The position numbers and the translations under genes are program-made. From the NCBI GenBank assembly GCA_040399965.1, contig JBBARD010000002.1, positions 11,342 to 75,341 of the forward strand: DNA of 64,000 bases, in the 5' to 3' direction. Below are positions 43,320 through 50,728 of this stretch, one piece after another (positions within the stretch are counted from its first letter, which is position 1; each line of letters opens with the position of its first letter). The notes under the pieces were generated by a model. It was given only the letters and a program-made list of their open reading frames with translations, had not been told where the DNA came from and made no database searches. Source of the stretch: Methylocystis sp040399965 (GTDB taxonomy: Bacteria; Pseudomonadota; Alphaproteobacteria; Rhizobiales; Beijerinckiaceae).

Positions 43320-43362
43320 AGCCTTCCATGAGCCTTCCATGAGCCTTGCATGAGCCTTGCAG
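43320..43362 (+). repeat. 11-bp tandem repeat encoding overlapping mini-ORFs before apt
   Basis: Four 11-bp units (AGCCTTCCATG, the same again, AGCCTTGCATG, then AGCCTTGCAG) run from 43320 into apt. They create ATGs at 43328, 43339 and 43350 in three different frames. The first two open 4-codon ORFs (M-S-L-P, M-S-L-A) whose TGA stops overlap the next ATG as ATGA. The third ATG is the apt start. Confidence 0.9.
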
Positions 43363-43877
43363 ACGCCGTCCGAACTATCCCGGATTATCCGAAAAAAGGC
43401 ATTCTTTTTCGCGACATCACGACCCTGCTCGGCGATGCGCGGGCCTTCCGCACGGCGGTCGATGCGCTGGTCCAGCCCTGGGCCGGCGCAAGGATCGACA
43501 AGGTTGTCGGGATGGAGGCCCGCGGCTTTATTCTCGGCGGCGCCGTCGCGCATCAGCTGTCGGCGGGATTTGCGCCTATTCGGAAGAAGGGCAAATTGCC
43601 GCACCGGACAATCTCCGTCGCCTACGCTTTGGAATATGGCGTCGGTGAAATGGAAATCCACGAGGACGCCGTCGCGCAAGGCGAACGCGTTATCCTTGTC
43701 GACGACCTCATCGCTACAGGCGGCACGGCGACAGGGGCCATTCAGCTTTTGCAGAAAATCGGCGCAAACGTCGTCGCCGCCTGTTTCGTGATCGATCTGC
43801 CGGATCTGGGCGGAGCCCGAAAAATCGAGGCGCTTGGCGTGCCGGTGCAGAGCCTGATCGCTTTCGAAGGGCACTGA
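43350..43877 (+). CDS. apt: Adenine phosphoribosyltransferase
   Basis: Apt makes AMP from adenine and PRPP. The 175 residues begin SLADAVRTIPDYPKKGILFR, aligning with the usual Apt N-terminus, which supports the start at 43350. FRDITTLLGD near residue 20, GMEARGFILGGAVAH near residue 55 and the PRPP-binding loop ERVILVDDLIATGGTATGA near residue 114 are diagnostic. No clear Shine-Dalgarno sequence lies before it. Instead two overlapping mini-ORFs precede it. It recycles the adenine released by MtnP. Confidence 0.95.
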   Translation: MSLADAVRTIPDYPKKGILFRDITTLLGDARAFRTAVDALVQPWAGARIDKVVGMEARGFILGGAVAHQLSAGFAPIRKKGKLPHRTISVAYALEYGVGEMEIHEDAVAQGERVILVDDLIATGGTATGAIQLLQKIGANVVAACFVIDLPDLGGARKIEALGVPVQSLIAFEGH

Positions 43878-44001
43878 CCAGCATGTGCGCCGACTTGGTT
43901 ACGGGACCTGCAAAACGGGCGGCGAGGCGGGCGCGACCATCGGATCGCCATGATGCGGCGCCAGATAGACGGCTCGATCCGGAGCAAGCTTTTTCCAACC
44001 G

Positions 44002-45402
44002 ATGAAGACTCGATCCGCCTATCTTGCTCTGGTTGCCATCGCCCTCGCAGCGCTTGCGGGCGGCGTCGCCTTTCTCTTTGCGCTACAACCGGTTCGGGCG
44101 CCGCTGAGCAAAACCGTCATGGCGCCGAAACAAATCGCGCCGCCTACGTCGACGCCTGAAAGGGTTGCGGAAAAAGATTCTGCCGAGACGCCCGGCTCAA
44201 GATCCGGTCTCTTTGGTCTGCGCACCGCTATCCCGCCGACGGCTCAGGTCAGGTCTTCACAGGGGCCGACGGCGGCCCCTGCCGTTGCCGGCCTTGCGCT
44301 CACAACCGCCCTTGATCCCTCGAAACCGCAGCAAACCGACACAACCGACGATGCGGGAGAATTCGTGGGCGACATCACCTCGCTCGACGCCGGACCGCCA
44401 AGACCGCCGGCTCGACCGGCCGCGCTGGCGGAGTCTGCGACCGCCACGCCCCCGCCGCCGCGTCGGCCAATTAATCTGGAGGCGCTCGCCGCGCTGGAGT
44501 CCGCACCCCCGACTGACGGGTCGGCGCCAGGCGCCACGGATCAGCCGGGATTGATGCCATTGGGGTTGCCGGGTCCCGCGGGACCTGCAGCGCCCTTGCC
44601 GCCCGTCCGCCCCCGGGATCTGGCCGGTTTGCCCGCCGCTCCTGTTACGCCGGCAGTCGCGCCTGCGGCCAACGTCGAGGCCCCGAATGGCCAGCAGTCG
44701 GCCCGTCTGCCCGAACCGACTCTGCAGCCGGCCCCGGACGACGCGTTTCAGGCGGCGCCGCCCAAATTTGGCATGGGCGACCCCGTATTCGTCCGAATTT
44801 TCAAACAGGAAGGCCAACTGGAACTCTGGCTCAAGAAAAGCGGCCGCTTCCATCTCTACAAGACCTTCCCGGTCTGCAAATGGTCAGGCCGGCTTGGCCC
44901 CAAGGTCAAGGAGGCTGATTACCAGTCGCCTGAGGGATTTTACAGCGTCTCGTCCCGGCAGTTGAACCCGCATTCAAACTACTACCGCGCTTTCAACGTC
45001 GGCTATCCCAACGCCTTCGACAAGCAGAACGGCCGGACCGGCGGGCTGGTGATGGTTCACGGAGCCTGCAAGTCCGTCGGCTGTTTCGCGATGACCGATC
45101 GCGGCATTGAGGAGATATACGGCTTCGTGGAGGCGGCGCTGCGCGCTGGCCAGCGCGACATTCCGGTTCACATCTTTCCGTTCCGGATGACCGACGCTAA
45201 CATCGCCCGTGAGACAGGCGGCGGCTGGCTCGCCTTCGTCGGCGGCCCGAATTATGCGCAATGGAGCGGTTTCTGGCGTAATCTCAAGGAGGGCTATGAT
45301 CTCTTCGAGCAGACCGGCGAGCCGCCGACCGCCTTCGCCTGCGGCGATCATTACGAGTTCGGGGCGGGCGCCAAAAGCTGCCGCCGAATCGCTGGCTGGT
45401 GA
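44002..45402 (+). CDS. Murein L,D-transpeptidase (YkuD/YafK type), proline-rich
   Basis: L,D-transpeptidases cross-link murein stem peptides or attach proteins to them. The 466 residues have an N-terminal membrane anchor or signal (LALVAIALAALAGGVAFLFA), about 220 residues of Pro/Ala-rich disordered linker, and a catalytic domain from about residue 265 (FVRIFKQEGQLELWLKKSGR). The active-site motif HGACKSVGCFAMTD near residue 355 provides the histidine and catalytic cysteine. The C-terminus has an unassigned extension with a cysteine pair. It stands upstream of the rplU promoter. Confidence 0.88.
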   Translation: MKTRSAYLALVAIALAALAGGVAFLFALQPVRAPLSKTVMAPKQIAPPTSTPERVAEKDSAETPGSRSGLFGLRTAIPPTAQVRSSQGPTAAPAVAGLALTTALDPSKPQQTDTTDDAGEFVGDITSLDAGPPRPPARPAALAESATATPPPPRRPINLEALAALESAPPTDGSAPGATDQPGLMPLGLPGPAGPAAPLPPVRPRDLAGLPAAPVTPAVAPAANVEAPNGQQSARLPEPTLQPAPDDAFQAAPPKFGMGDPVFVRIFKQEGQLELWLKKSGRFHLYKTFPVCKWSGRLGPKVKEADYQSPEGFYSVSSRQLNPHSNYYRAFNVGYPNAFDKQNGRTGGLVMVHGACKSVGCFAMTDRGIEEIYGFVEAALRAGQRDIPVHIFPFRMTDANIARETGGGWLAFVGGPNYAQWSGFWRNLKEGYDLFEQTGEPPTAFACGDHYEFGAGAKSCRRIAGW

Positions 45403-45425
45403 TGGCGCGGCGGGTTCCGAAAACT

Positions 45426-45453
45426 TGACAAAAGCGGCGATGTCGCTCTAGTG
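45426..45453 (+). promoter_or_regulatory. Probable sigma-70 promoter of rplU-rpmA
   Basis: A consensus TTGACA (45426-45431), 16-bp spacer and TCTAGT (45448-45453) predict a start near 45460, about 130 nt before rplU. Confidence 0.6.
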
Positions 45454-45467
45454 AAGAACAGCTTCGG

Positions 45468-45498
45468 CGCGGCGTCTTACGCCGCGCTTTTATTTTTG
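45468..45498 (+). terminator. Terminator-like hairpin in the rplU leader
   Basis: GCGCGGCG pairs with CGCCGCGC over TCTTA (45468-45488), followed by TTTTATTTTT. It can end transcription from the L,D-transpeptidase gene. It also lies downstream of the predicted rplU promoter, where it could act as an attenuator. Confidence 0.7.
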
Positions 45499-45589
45499 CG
45501 ATGTCATCATCGCTCAGAAGCGCACCGGTCAACTGCAAGAAGCCGGCCGGCGGAGACGCCAGAGCCGGAACGAACACAGGAAAAACAAG

Positions 45590-45904
45590 ATGTTCGCAGT
45601 CATCAGAACCGGCGGCAAGCAGTATAGCGTGACCGCCGGAGACATCATTACCGTCATGGCGCTGGATGGCGCTCCGGGCGACGGCGTGACCTTCGACGAT
45701 GTGCTCTTGGTGGGCGGCGGAGACGGCGTAGCCAAGATCGGCGCGCCGACGGTCGCCGGCGCCAAGGTCAAGGGCGAGATCGCCGAGCAGGCGCGCAGCC
45801 CGAAGTCGATCGCCTTCAAGAAGCGCCGCAGGCAGAATTCGAAGCGCAAGCGCGGCCACCGTCAGGATTTGACTCTGGTCAAGATCACCGCGGTCGAGGC
45901 CTAG
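45590..45904 (+). CDS. rplU: 50S ribosomal protein L21
   Basis: L21 binds 23S rRNA in the large subunit. The 104 residues begin FAVIRTGGKQYSVTAGDIIT and contain KSIAFKKRRRQNSKRKRGHR, the conserved basic RNA-binding segment. The rplU-rpmA-obgE order is widespread. Its leader holds a promoter and a terminator-like hairpin, which suggests control in the untranslated region. Confidence 0.97.
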   Translation: MFAVIRTGGKQYSVTAGDIITVMALDGAPGDGVTFDDVLLVGGGDGVAKIGAPTVAGAKVKGEIAEQARSPKSIAFKKRRRQNSKRKRGHRQDLTLVKITAVEA

Positions 45905-45969
45905 GCCTCCCGTTTTTCAGAACACAAGGCGTCTACGGACGTCTGGCGTAACAGGTTTGGAGCAGGAAA

Positions 45970-46233
45970 ATGGCTCACAAGAAAGCAGGCGGCTCATCGA
46001 GAAACGGCCGCGACTCGGACGGCCGGCGACTCGGCGTCAAGAAATTCGGCGGCGAAAACGTGATCGGCGGCAACATCATTGTTCGCCAGCGCGGCACCAA
46101 ATGGCATCCCGGCCGCAATGTCGGCATGGGCAAGGATCATACCCTTTTCGCGCTTGTCGACGGAGTCGTCGAATTTAAATCCAGCCGCGGACGATCCAGC
46201 GTCTCGGTGGTAACGGCGATGGCGGCGGAATAA
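45970..46233 (+). CDS. rpmA: 50S ribosomal protein L27
   Basis: L27 reaches the peptidyl-transferase centre through its N-terminus. The 87 residues start AHKKAGGSSRNGRDSDGRRL and contain VIVRQRGTKWHPG-type sequence (here NIIVRQRGTKWHPGRNVGMG), both invariant. AGCAGG lies before the ATG. It follows rplU by 65 bp. Confidence 0.97.
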   Translation: MAHKKAGGSSRNGRDSDGRRLGVKKFGGENVIGGNIIVRQRGTKWHPGRNVGMGKDHTLFALVDGVVEFKSSRGRSSVSVVTAMAAE

Positions 46234-46399
46234 GGCGGGTTACGGACTTCCGCCGGCGACTTGACCTCGGCGGAACTTACGTCAGCCCAATCGGGCGGCG
46301 ACTCCAGGGCAAGATCCGGCGAGAGCCTTTTCAGGCTTGAGGAAATTCGGTTTCCTCCTCGCCCCCGGCAGGGCGGCGGATTTTGTGCGTGGAGCAGAC

Positions 46400-46996
46400 A
46401 TGTTTCCGGAAATCACCCACGACGACGTGTTCCGGCTGGAGACCGAAAGACTCTGGCTGCGCTGGCCGCGCCTGACGGACGCCCAAGCATTTGTTGCTCT
46501 CATTAACGATCCTGAAGTGACGCGTCACACGACGCTTCCACGCCCCTATCGATCTCAGGACGCCGAGGACTTCATCCGATTCGCCCGCGCAGACAACGCC
46601 GCCGGGGAAAGCCTGTATCTCGTGCTCGCGCCCAAGCGCGATCCCAATACGCCCATTGGCGTCATCTCCTCAGAGGGCGCGCAAAGCCGGGGCGAGAGCC
46701 GATTGGGATTCTGGCTCGGCCGGGCGTATTGGGGTCAGGGATTAATGAGCGAAGCGGCGAGCGCCTTTGTCGATCTGGTGTTCAAGATCACCTCCCTCGA
46801 GCGAATCGTCTCTGCTGCGGCGCCGGACAACATTGCCTCCCTTCGGCTCCAGGAACGGCTGGGCTTTGCCCGAACCGGCCGGGCCGTGATCGACGCGGCT
46901 AATGGCGGGTCGCTTGAGGTAATCGCCACGGAATTGAAACGCGGCGGGGCGCATACCACATTCGGCGCGCGCCGGCCGAAGCTGAGTTCGACCTAA
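46400..46996 (+). CDS. GNAT-family N-acetyltransferase (RimJ/RimL-like)
   Basis: The start at 46400 has GGAG five bases upstream and gives 198 residues. ETERLWLRWPRLTDAQAFVA near residue 15, the LGFWLGRAYWGQGLMSEAAS acetyl-CoA-binding segment near residue 110 and SLRLQERLGFARTGRAV near residue 153 are the standard RimJ/RimL layout. It uses acetyl-CoA to acetylate an amine; the acceptor is unknown, possibly a ribosomal protein N-terminus or a small molecule. It sits between rpmA and obgE, 18 bp upstream of the latter, a common alphaproteobacterial arrangement. Confidence 0.9.
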   Translation: MFPEITHDDVFRLETERLWLRWPRLTDAQAFVALINDPEVTRHTTLPRPYRSQDAEDFIRFARADNAAGESLYLVLAPKRDPNTPIGVISSEGAQSRGESRLGFWLGRAYWGQGLMSEAASAFVDLVFKITSLERIVSAAAPDNIASLRLQERLGFARTGRAVIDAANGGSLEVIATELKRGGAHTTFGARRPKLSST

Positions 46997-47014
46997 CCCC
47001 GCTGGCCTTCCCGC

Positions 47015-48073
47015 ATGAAATTTCTAGATCAAGCCAAAGTATACCTGCGCTCCGGCGATGGCGGCGCCGGCTGTGTGTCCTTCCGACGGGAAAAATTCAT
47101 CGAATTCGGGGGTCCCGACGGCGGCGATGGCGGACGCGGCGGCGACGTCGTCGCCGAATGCGTCGACGGGCTCAACACGCTGATCGACTATCGCTACCAG
47201 CAACATTTCAAGGCCAAAACCGGCATGCATGGGATGGGCAAAAACCGCGCCGGCGGACGTGGGGCGGACGCGGTTCTAAAAGCGCCGGTCGGCACCCAGA
47301 TTTTCGAGGAGGATGGGGAAACGTTGATCGCCGACCTCACCGCAGTCGGTGAAAAAGTCATCCTTTGCAAAGGCGGCAACGGCGGTTTTGGCAACGCCCA
47401 TTTCACCACCTCGACCAATCGGGCCCCACGGCGCGCCAATCCCGGTCTTCCCGGCGAGGAGCGCACGGTGATTCTGCGCCTGAAACTGATCGCTGACGCC
47501 GGGCTGATCGGCCTGCCGAACGCGGGCAAGTCGACGTTTCTGTCCCGTGTCACGGCTGCGCGACCCAAAATCGCCGATTATCCTTTCACCACGCTTTACC
47601 CCGGCCTGGGCGTCGCCCGCGTCGATGATCGAGAGTTCGTGCTGGCCGACATACCCGGGTTGATCGAGGGCGCCCACGAGGGTCATGGTCTGGGCGACCG
47701 CTTTCTGGGACATGTCGAGCGGTGCCGGGCCCTGCTGCATCTTGTCGACGCCACCGGGGAGCACGCCGGGCGTGATTACAGGATCGTCCGCGCCGAACTC
47801 TCCGCCTATGGAGCCGGTCTCGACCACAAGCCGGAGATTGTCGCCCTCTCCAAAATCGACGCCGTAGACGCAGAAACATTGAAAAAACAACGAGATAGAT
47901 TAAGGCGCGCGATGCGCGCCAGCAGCCCGGGCGACGGATTGCATGGCCCTCTGTTACTGTCGTCGGTCTCCGGGGCCGGGATTGCGGAGGCGCTTCGCAC
48001 CCTCGCTCAGTCTATCGTCGGGACGCAGGACGAAGAGTCCGCTCCGGCCGAAAACCGGCCGTGGACTCCCTGA
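47015..48073 (+). CDS. obgE: GTPase ObgE/CgtA
   Basis: ObgE is an essential GTPase acting in 50S assembly and stress responses. The 352 residues show the glycine-rich Obg fold (residues 1-158: KFLDQAKVYLRSGDGGAGCV and GGDGGRGGDVV) and a Ras-like G domain with GLPNAGKSTFLSRV (G1), DIPGLIEGAHEG (G3) and the SKIDAVD (G4, NKxD variant). The variable C-terminal extension of some family members is nearly absent. Confidence 0.97.
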   Translation: MKFLDQAKVYLRSGDGGAGCVSFRREKFIEFGGPDGGDGGRGGDVVAECVDGLNTLIDYRYQQHFKAKTGMHGMGKNRAGGRGADAVLKAPVGTQIFEEDGETLIADLTAVGEKVILCKGGNGGFGNAHFTTSTNRAPRRANPGLPGEERTVILRLKLIADAGLIGLPNAGKSTFLSRVTAARPKIADYPFTTLYPGLGVARVDDREFVLADIPGLIEGAHEGHGLGDRFLGHVERCRALLHLVDATGEHAGRDYRIVRAELSAYGAGLDHKPEIVALSKIDAVDAETLKKQRDRLRRAMRASSPGDGLHGPLLLSSVSGAGIAEALRTLAQSIVGTQDEESAPAENRPWTP

Positions 48074-48130
48074 GGTCCGATTTGTGATTGCATTGACGAC
48101 CGCCAGGCCGCGCTTTATGCTCCACTTATT

Positions 48131-48523
48131 ATGAACAGAACAGACCTAGGGTCGATGCACTATGGACGAACGGCGGTGTCGCTGTTTGTCTTTTATATGC
48201 TGATCCTGCAAGGTCTTATCACCAGCGCCGCTTGGGCCGCGCCGTCGAACGGACCTCTGATCGATGCAATCTGCATCAGCAAAGCGTCCAATCCGATTGA
48301 CGATCTTCCCACGGCGCCTACGCGACATGGACGCCACGACGCCTGTTGCGTATTCCACGCTTCAGGTTTCAGCGCCGCCGCCGCCGGCCAATCGCCTTTT
48401 ATCGGCGAAGCGCCTCCCTCACTATTCTATATTGAAACGCCTCAGGCTTTTGACGCCGACCGGCGACGCGACGAAACATCTACCCCGCCGCTTGGCTCCC
48501 GCGCGCCCCCTTCTCTGATCTGA
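48131..48523 (+). CDS. Small exported protein with an HDACC motif, unknown
   Basis: Unrecognised 130-residue frame. It has an N-terminal hydrophobic signal (SLFVFYMLILQGLITSAAWA), a single isolated cysteine (DAICIS) and a later RHDACCVFH cluster with histidines. Such Cys/His spacing recalls small DUF2946-like exported proteins found near metal-handling genes, but the match is only by eye. The C-terminal 50 residues look disordered. It starts 57 bp after obgE on the same strand and no clear ribosome site precedes the ATG. Confidence 0.45.
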   Translation: MNRTDLGSMHYGRTAVSLFVFYMLILQGLITSAAWAAPSNGPLIDAICISKASNPIDDLPTAPTRHGRHDACCVFHASGFSAAAAGQSPFIGEAPPSLFYIETPQAFDADRRRDETSTPPLGSRAPPSLI

Positions 48524-48674
48524 CGCCTGTCGCGGCCCGCGACTTTTCGCGTTCTTGCCTGGAAAACCTCCCGGCGAGATTTCAGATATCCATCATTTCG
48601 CCTTCTGCAGACTGCGGTTGAAACAAAGCTGCGGCCTCTCCGTGTCCTGGACCCGGATGGTCAAGCAGGCGGTT

Positions 48675-49091
48675 ATGCGGCGAAATCGTCATGGCGGATT
48701 TACGTCAATGGAACACAAACGCCCAAACTCGCTCAGAGCCTCTAAAGAGCCTGCGCTTCAACGCGCCGAATTCAATCCGCGAACGGATGACCGGGGCCGG
48801 TTCGAGGTCGTCGAATCTTATTATGATCACGAAGGACGCCCGATCAAACGAAAAGGCACTGGGGCTGCCCGCGTTTCCCGCGCCTATGACGCCCAGGGTC
48901 ATCAGATTGACGAGCGTTATTACAACGCCGAAGGAAAGCCGACTGTTCGCAAGGATCTCGGCGCCGCCCGGATCTCCTGGCGATATGACGGGAACGGTCG
49001 ACAGGTGGATACGACCCTCTTCGGGGCCGACGGGGCGCCCGTTCGGACGGATCCGTCGACCACGCGCAAAAGCGTTCTGGGGCGCGCCTGA
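48675..49091 (+). CDS. Small YD/RHS-like repeat protein, unknown
   Basis: The frame is open from 48555, but the ATG at 48675 has the best ribosome site (AGGCGG just upstream), giving 138 residues. After a basic lead-in there are three tandem units of about 24 residues built as YYDHEGRPIKRKGTGAARVS, YYNAEGKPTVRKDLGAARIS and a last, degenerate LFGADGAPVRTD. The Tyr-Asp/Asn-x-x-Gly pattern resembles YD/RHS or MORN-type beta repeats. No signal peptide is seen from this start. Function is unknown. Confidence 0.55.
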   Translation: MRRNRHGGFTSMEHKRPNSLRASKEPALQRAEFNPRTDDRGRFEVVESYYDHEGRPIKRKGTGAARVSRAYDAQGHQIDERYYNAEGKPTVRKDLGAARISWRYDGNGRQVDTTLFGADGAPVRTDPSTTRKSVLGRA

Positions 49092-49462
49092 AGCGGCGAC
49101 GGCAAGGCGCAAAGGAAGAGCGCAAGGAAAATCTCCAGGAAAATCGCGAGAAAGGGCGATCCGCCGACAACCCGTCGCGCGACGCGAGATATCATCCGTT
49201 TTGGAGGGGCAACAGCCATTTTGCCGGAGAAGTCTTTTGACCGGCTCAAATGGCCCGATCTGTGGACGATTATGCATGAGGGCCGCTTGAAAGACGGCGA
49301 AGGACGATTATCTCTCACTCAGCGTTCTGATATTTAATTTCGGCGCAGCGCACGTCAAAGCAAGATGTGTCGCGATAGGCTTGATAGGCCGCATTGTTTT
49401 AGCCCCAGTTGGAGCTGCGGCCAAGAATGCTGCTCGTCACAACACAACATAAGGGAGCAAAC
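49092..49462. other. Intergenic region with one possible very short ORF
   Basis: These 371 bp separate the repeat protein from the small secreted protein. Apart from a possible 38-codon frame at 49221-49337, no feature is supported. Confidence 0.4.
49221..49337 (+). CDS. Possible 38-residue peptide
   Basis: A TTG (or an ATT one codon earlier) follows GGAGGGG at 49203-49209 and opens a frame with plausible amino-acid composition (FDRLKWPDLWTIMHEGRLKD) ending at TAA 49337. It is not recognised, has no canonical start, and could be chance. Confidence 0.22.
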   Translation: MPEKSFDRLKWPDLWTIMHEGRLKDGEGRLSLTQRSDI

Positions 49463-49834
49463 ATGATCAAGCTTGCCATGACGACGGCCGCAGTGGCTCT
49501 GGCGATGACCACCGTCGCGCTCGCCGACAAGTGGAGCGTCACCGAACAGGCCGCCTCCGGCATCAAATATTCCTCGGGCACCTGGACCCTCGGCGCTGAG
49601 GGCGACAAGGTGACCGGCAAGGCAGATATGCAACTCGATAACGGCACCATGCTGTCTTACAAGCTGGAAGGTTCCGTAGCCGGCGGCGTTTATACGCTCA
49701 ATTTTGTTGGCCGCGACGACGGCAAGAAAAATTGCGTCTTCACAGGCAAACCCAGCGCTTCGAACGCCCGCGTTTATGCCGGCGAAGCGGTGTGCGAAGG
49801 CCAGACCATGACCATTCGCGGCGGCGTGCAATAA
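49463..49834 (+). CDS. Small exported protein, unknown
   Basis: The ATG at 49463 has AAGGGAG five bases upstream. The 123-residue precursor has a signal peptide (MIKLAMTTAAVALAMTTVAL, cleaved near ALA) and a mature part predicted as beta strands (GIKYSSGTWTLGAEGDKVTG, DGKKNCVFTGKP, GEAVCEGQTM). The two cysteines, about 22 residues apart, could form a disulfide in the periplasm. I do not recognise the family. A strong terminator follows, so it is transcribed alone. Confidence 0.7.
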   Translation: MIKLAMTTAAVALAMTTVALADKWSVTEQAASGIKYSSGTWTLGAEGDKVTGKADMQLDNGTMLSYKLEGSVAGGVYTLNFVGRDDGKKNCVFTGKPSASNARVYAGEAVCEGQTMTIRGGVQ

Positions 49835-49861
49835 GTCGCCCCATCCGGGACATACTGAAAG

Positions 49862-49890
49862 CGCCGGCCGTAAGGCCGGCGTTTTTATTT
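49862..49890 (+). terminator. Intrinsic terminator
   Basis: CGCCGGCC pairs with GGCCGGCG over GTAA (49862-49881), followed by TTTTTATTTT. It ends the small secreted-protein gene and faces the convergent tauE-like gene. Confidence 0.9.
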
Positions 49891-49900
49891 TGATGTTCTG

Positions 49901-50728
49901 TCAGGTCGTCCTGGCGATCATGTAGCCGGCGACGGCGAAGATAAGATTGGCGAAAATCGTCGTCAGACGATCATTGTCGCTGGACAAAGCCCTGCCCGCG
50001 CGCGCGCCGAGCGCGCCGCCCAGGGCGCCGCCGAGAAGAAAGGTCATCGCCAGCGGCCAATCGACGAGTCCCGATAGGGTATAATTAATCGCTGTGGTGA
50101 AACCAAAGGCGGCGACGGCGACCAGAGATGTGCCAATCGCCTTGATGATCGGCATGCCGGTGGAGCCGACCAGACCGGGCACAATCAGGAATCCTCCGCC
50201 AATGCCGAAAAAACCCGAAAATAATCCGGTCGCCAGACCGTAACCGAGCACCCTTGGCGCTTTTTCGATCGTACATTCGACGCCCGGGTCTCCGGGATTC
50301 CCGCGGCCGCGCAGCATCAGCACGCCAACGGCGATCATCACCAGCGCAAAGAGCAGCAGCAGTTTCTGACCATTGAACGCCTTGCCCAGCGATGACCCGA
50401 TCAGGGCGCCGACGACCCCTGCGCTCGCATACATGCCGCCGCATCGCCATTTCACATTGTCGGCGCGCGAATGGGATCGCAGATTGACGAGGGCGTTGAC
50501 GGCGACCGCCAGCGCGCTGGTGCCGATCGCGACATGCGGATCGCGCACGCCGATAGCGTAAACCATCAACGGCACCGCAAGGATCGAACCGCCGCCGCCC
50601 ACGAGCCCCAGAACGAAACCGACCGTCGCGCCCGCGACGGCGCGAGCAAGATGCGACAGCGGATCGAGATGAAGAAACTCCTGTATCTGCGCCGAATGCC
50701 AGATCCCGGAGAGGACGTCGCTGATCAC
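49901..50728 (-). CDS. TauE/SafE-family permease
   Basis: The 275-residue inner-membrane protein has about eight helices and the two TauE half-repeats (VGFVLGLVGGGGSILAVPLM near residue 35 and LFSGFFGIGGGFLIVPGLVG near residue 165). Family members export sulfite or other sulfur oxyanions. The GTG start overlaps the stop of the sulfide:quinone-reductase fusion (GTGA), so it is translated with it. Position in this sulfur operon supports export of sulfite made by the persulfide dioxygenase; this is inference. Confidence 0.9.
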   Translation of the reverse strand: MISDVLSGIWHSAQIQEFLHLDPLSHLARAVAGATVGFVLGLVGGGGSILAVPLMVYAIGVRDPHVAIGTSALAVAVNALVNLRSHSRADNVKWRCGGMYASAGVVGALIGSSLGKAFNGQKLLLLFALVMIAVGVLMLRGRGNPGDPGVECTIEKAPRVLGYGLATGLFSGFFGIGGGFLIVPGLVGSTGMPIIKAIGTSLVAVAAFGFTTAINYTLSGLVDWPLAMTFLLGGALGGALGARAGRALSSDNDRLTTIFANLIFAVAGYMIARTT

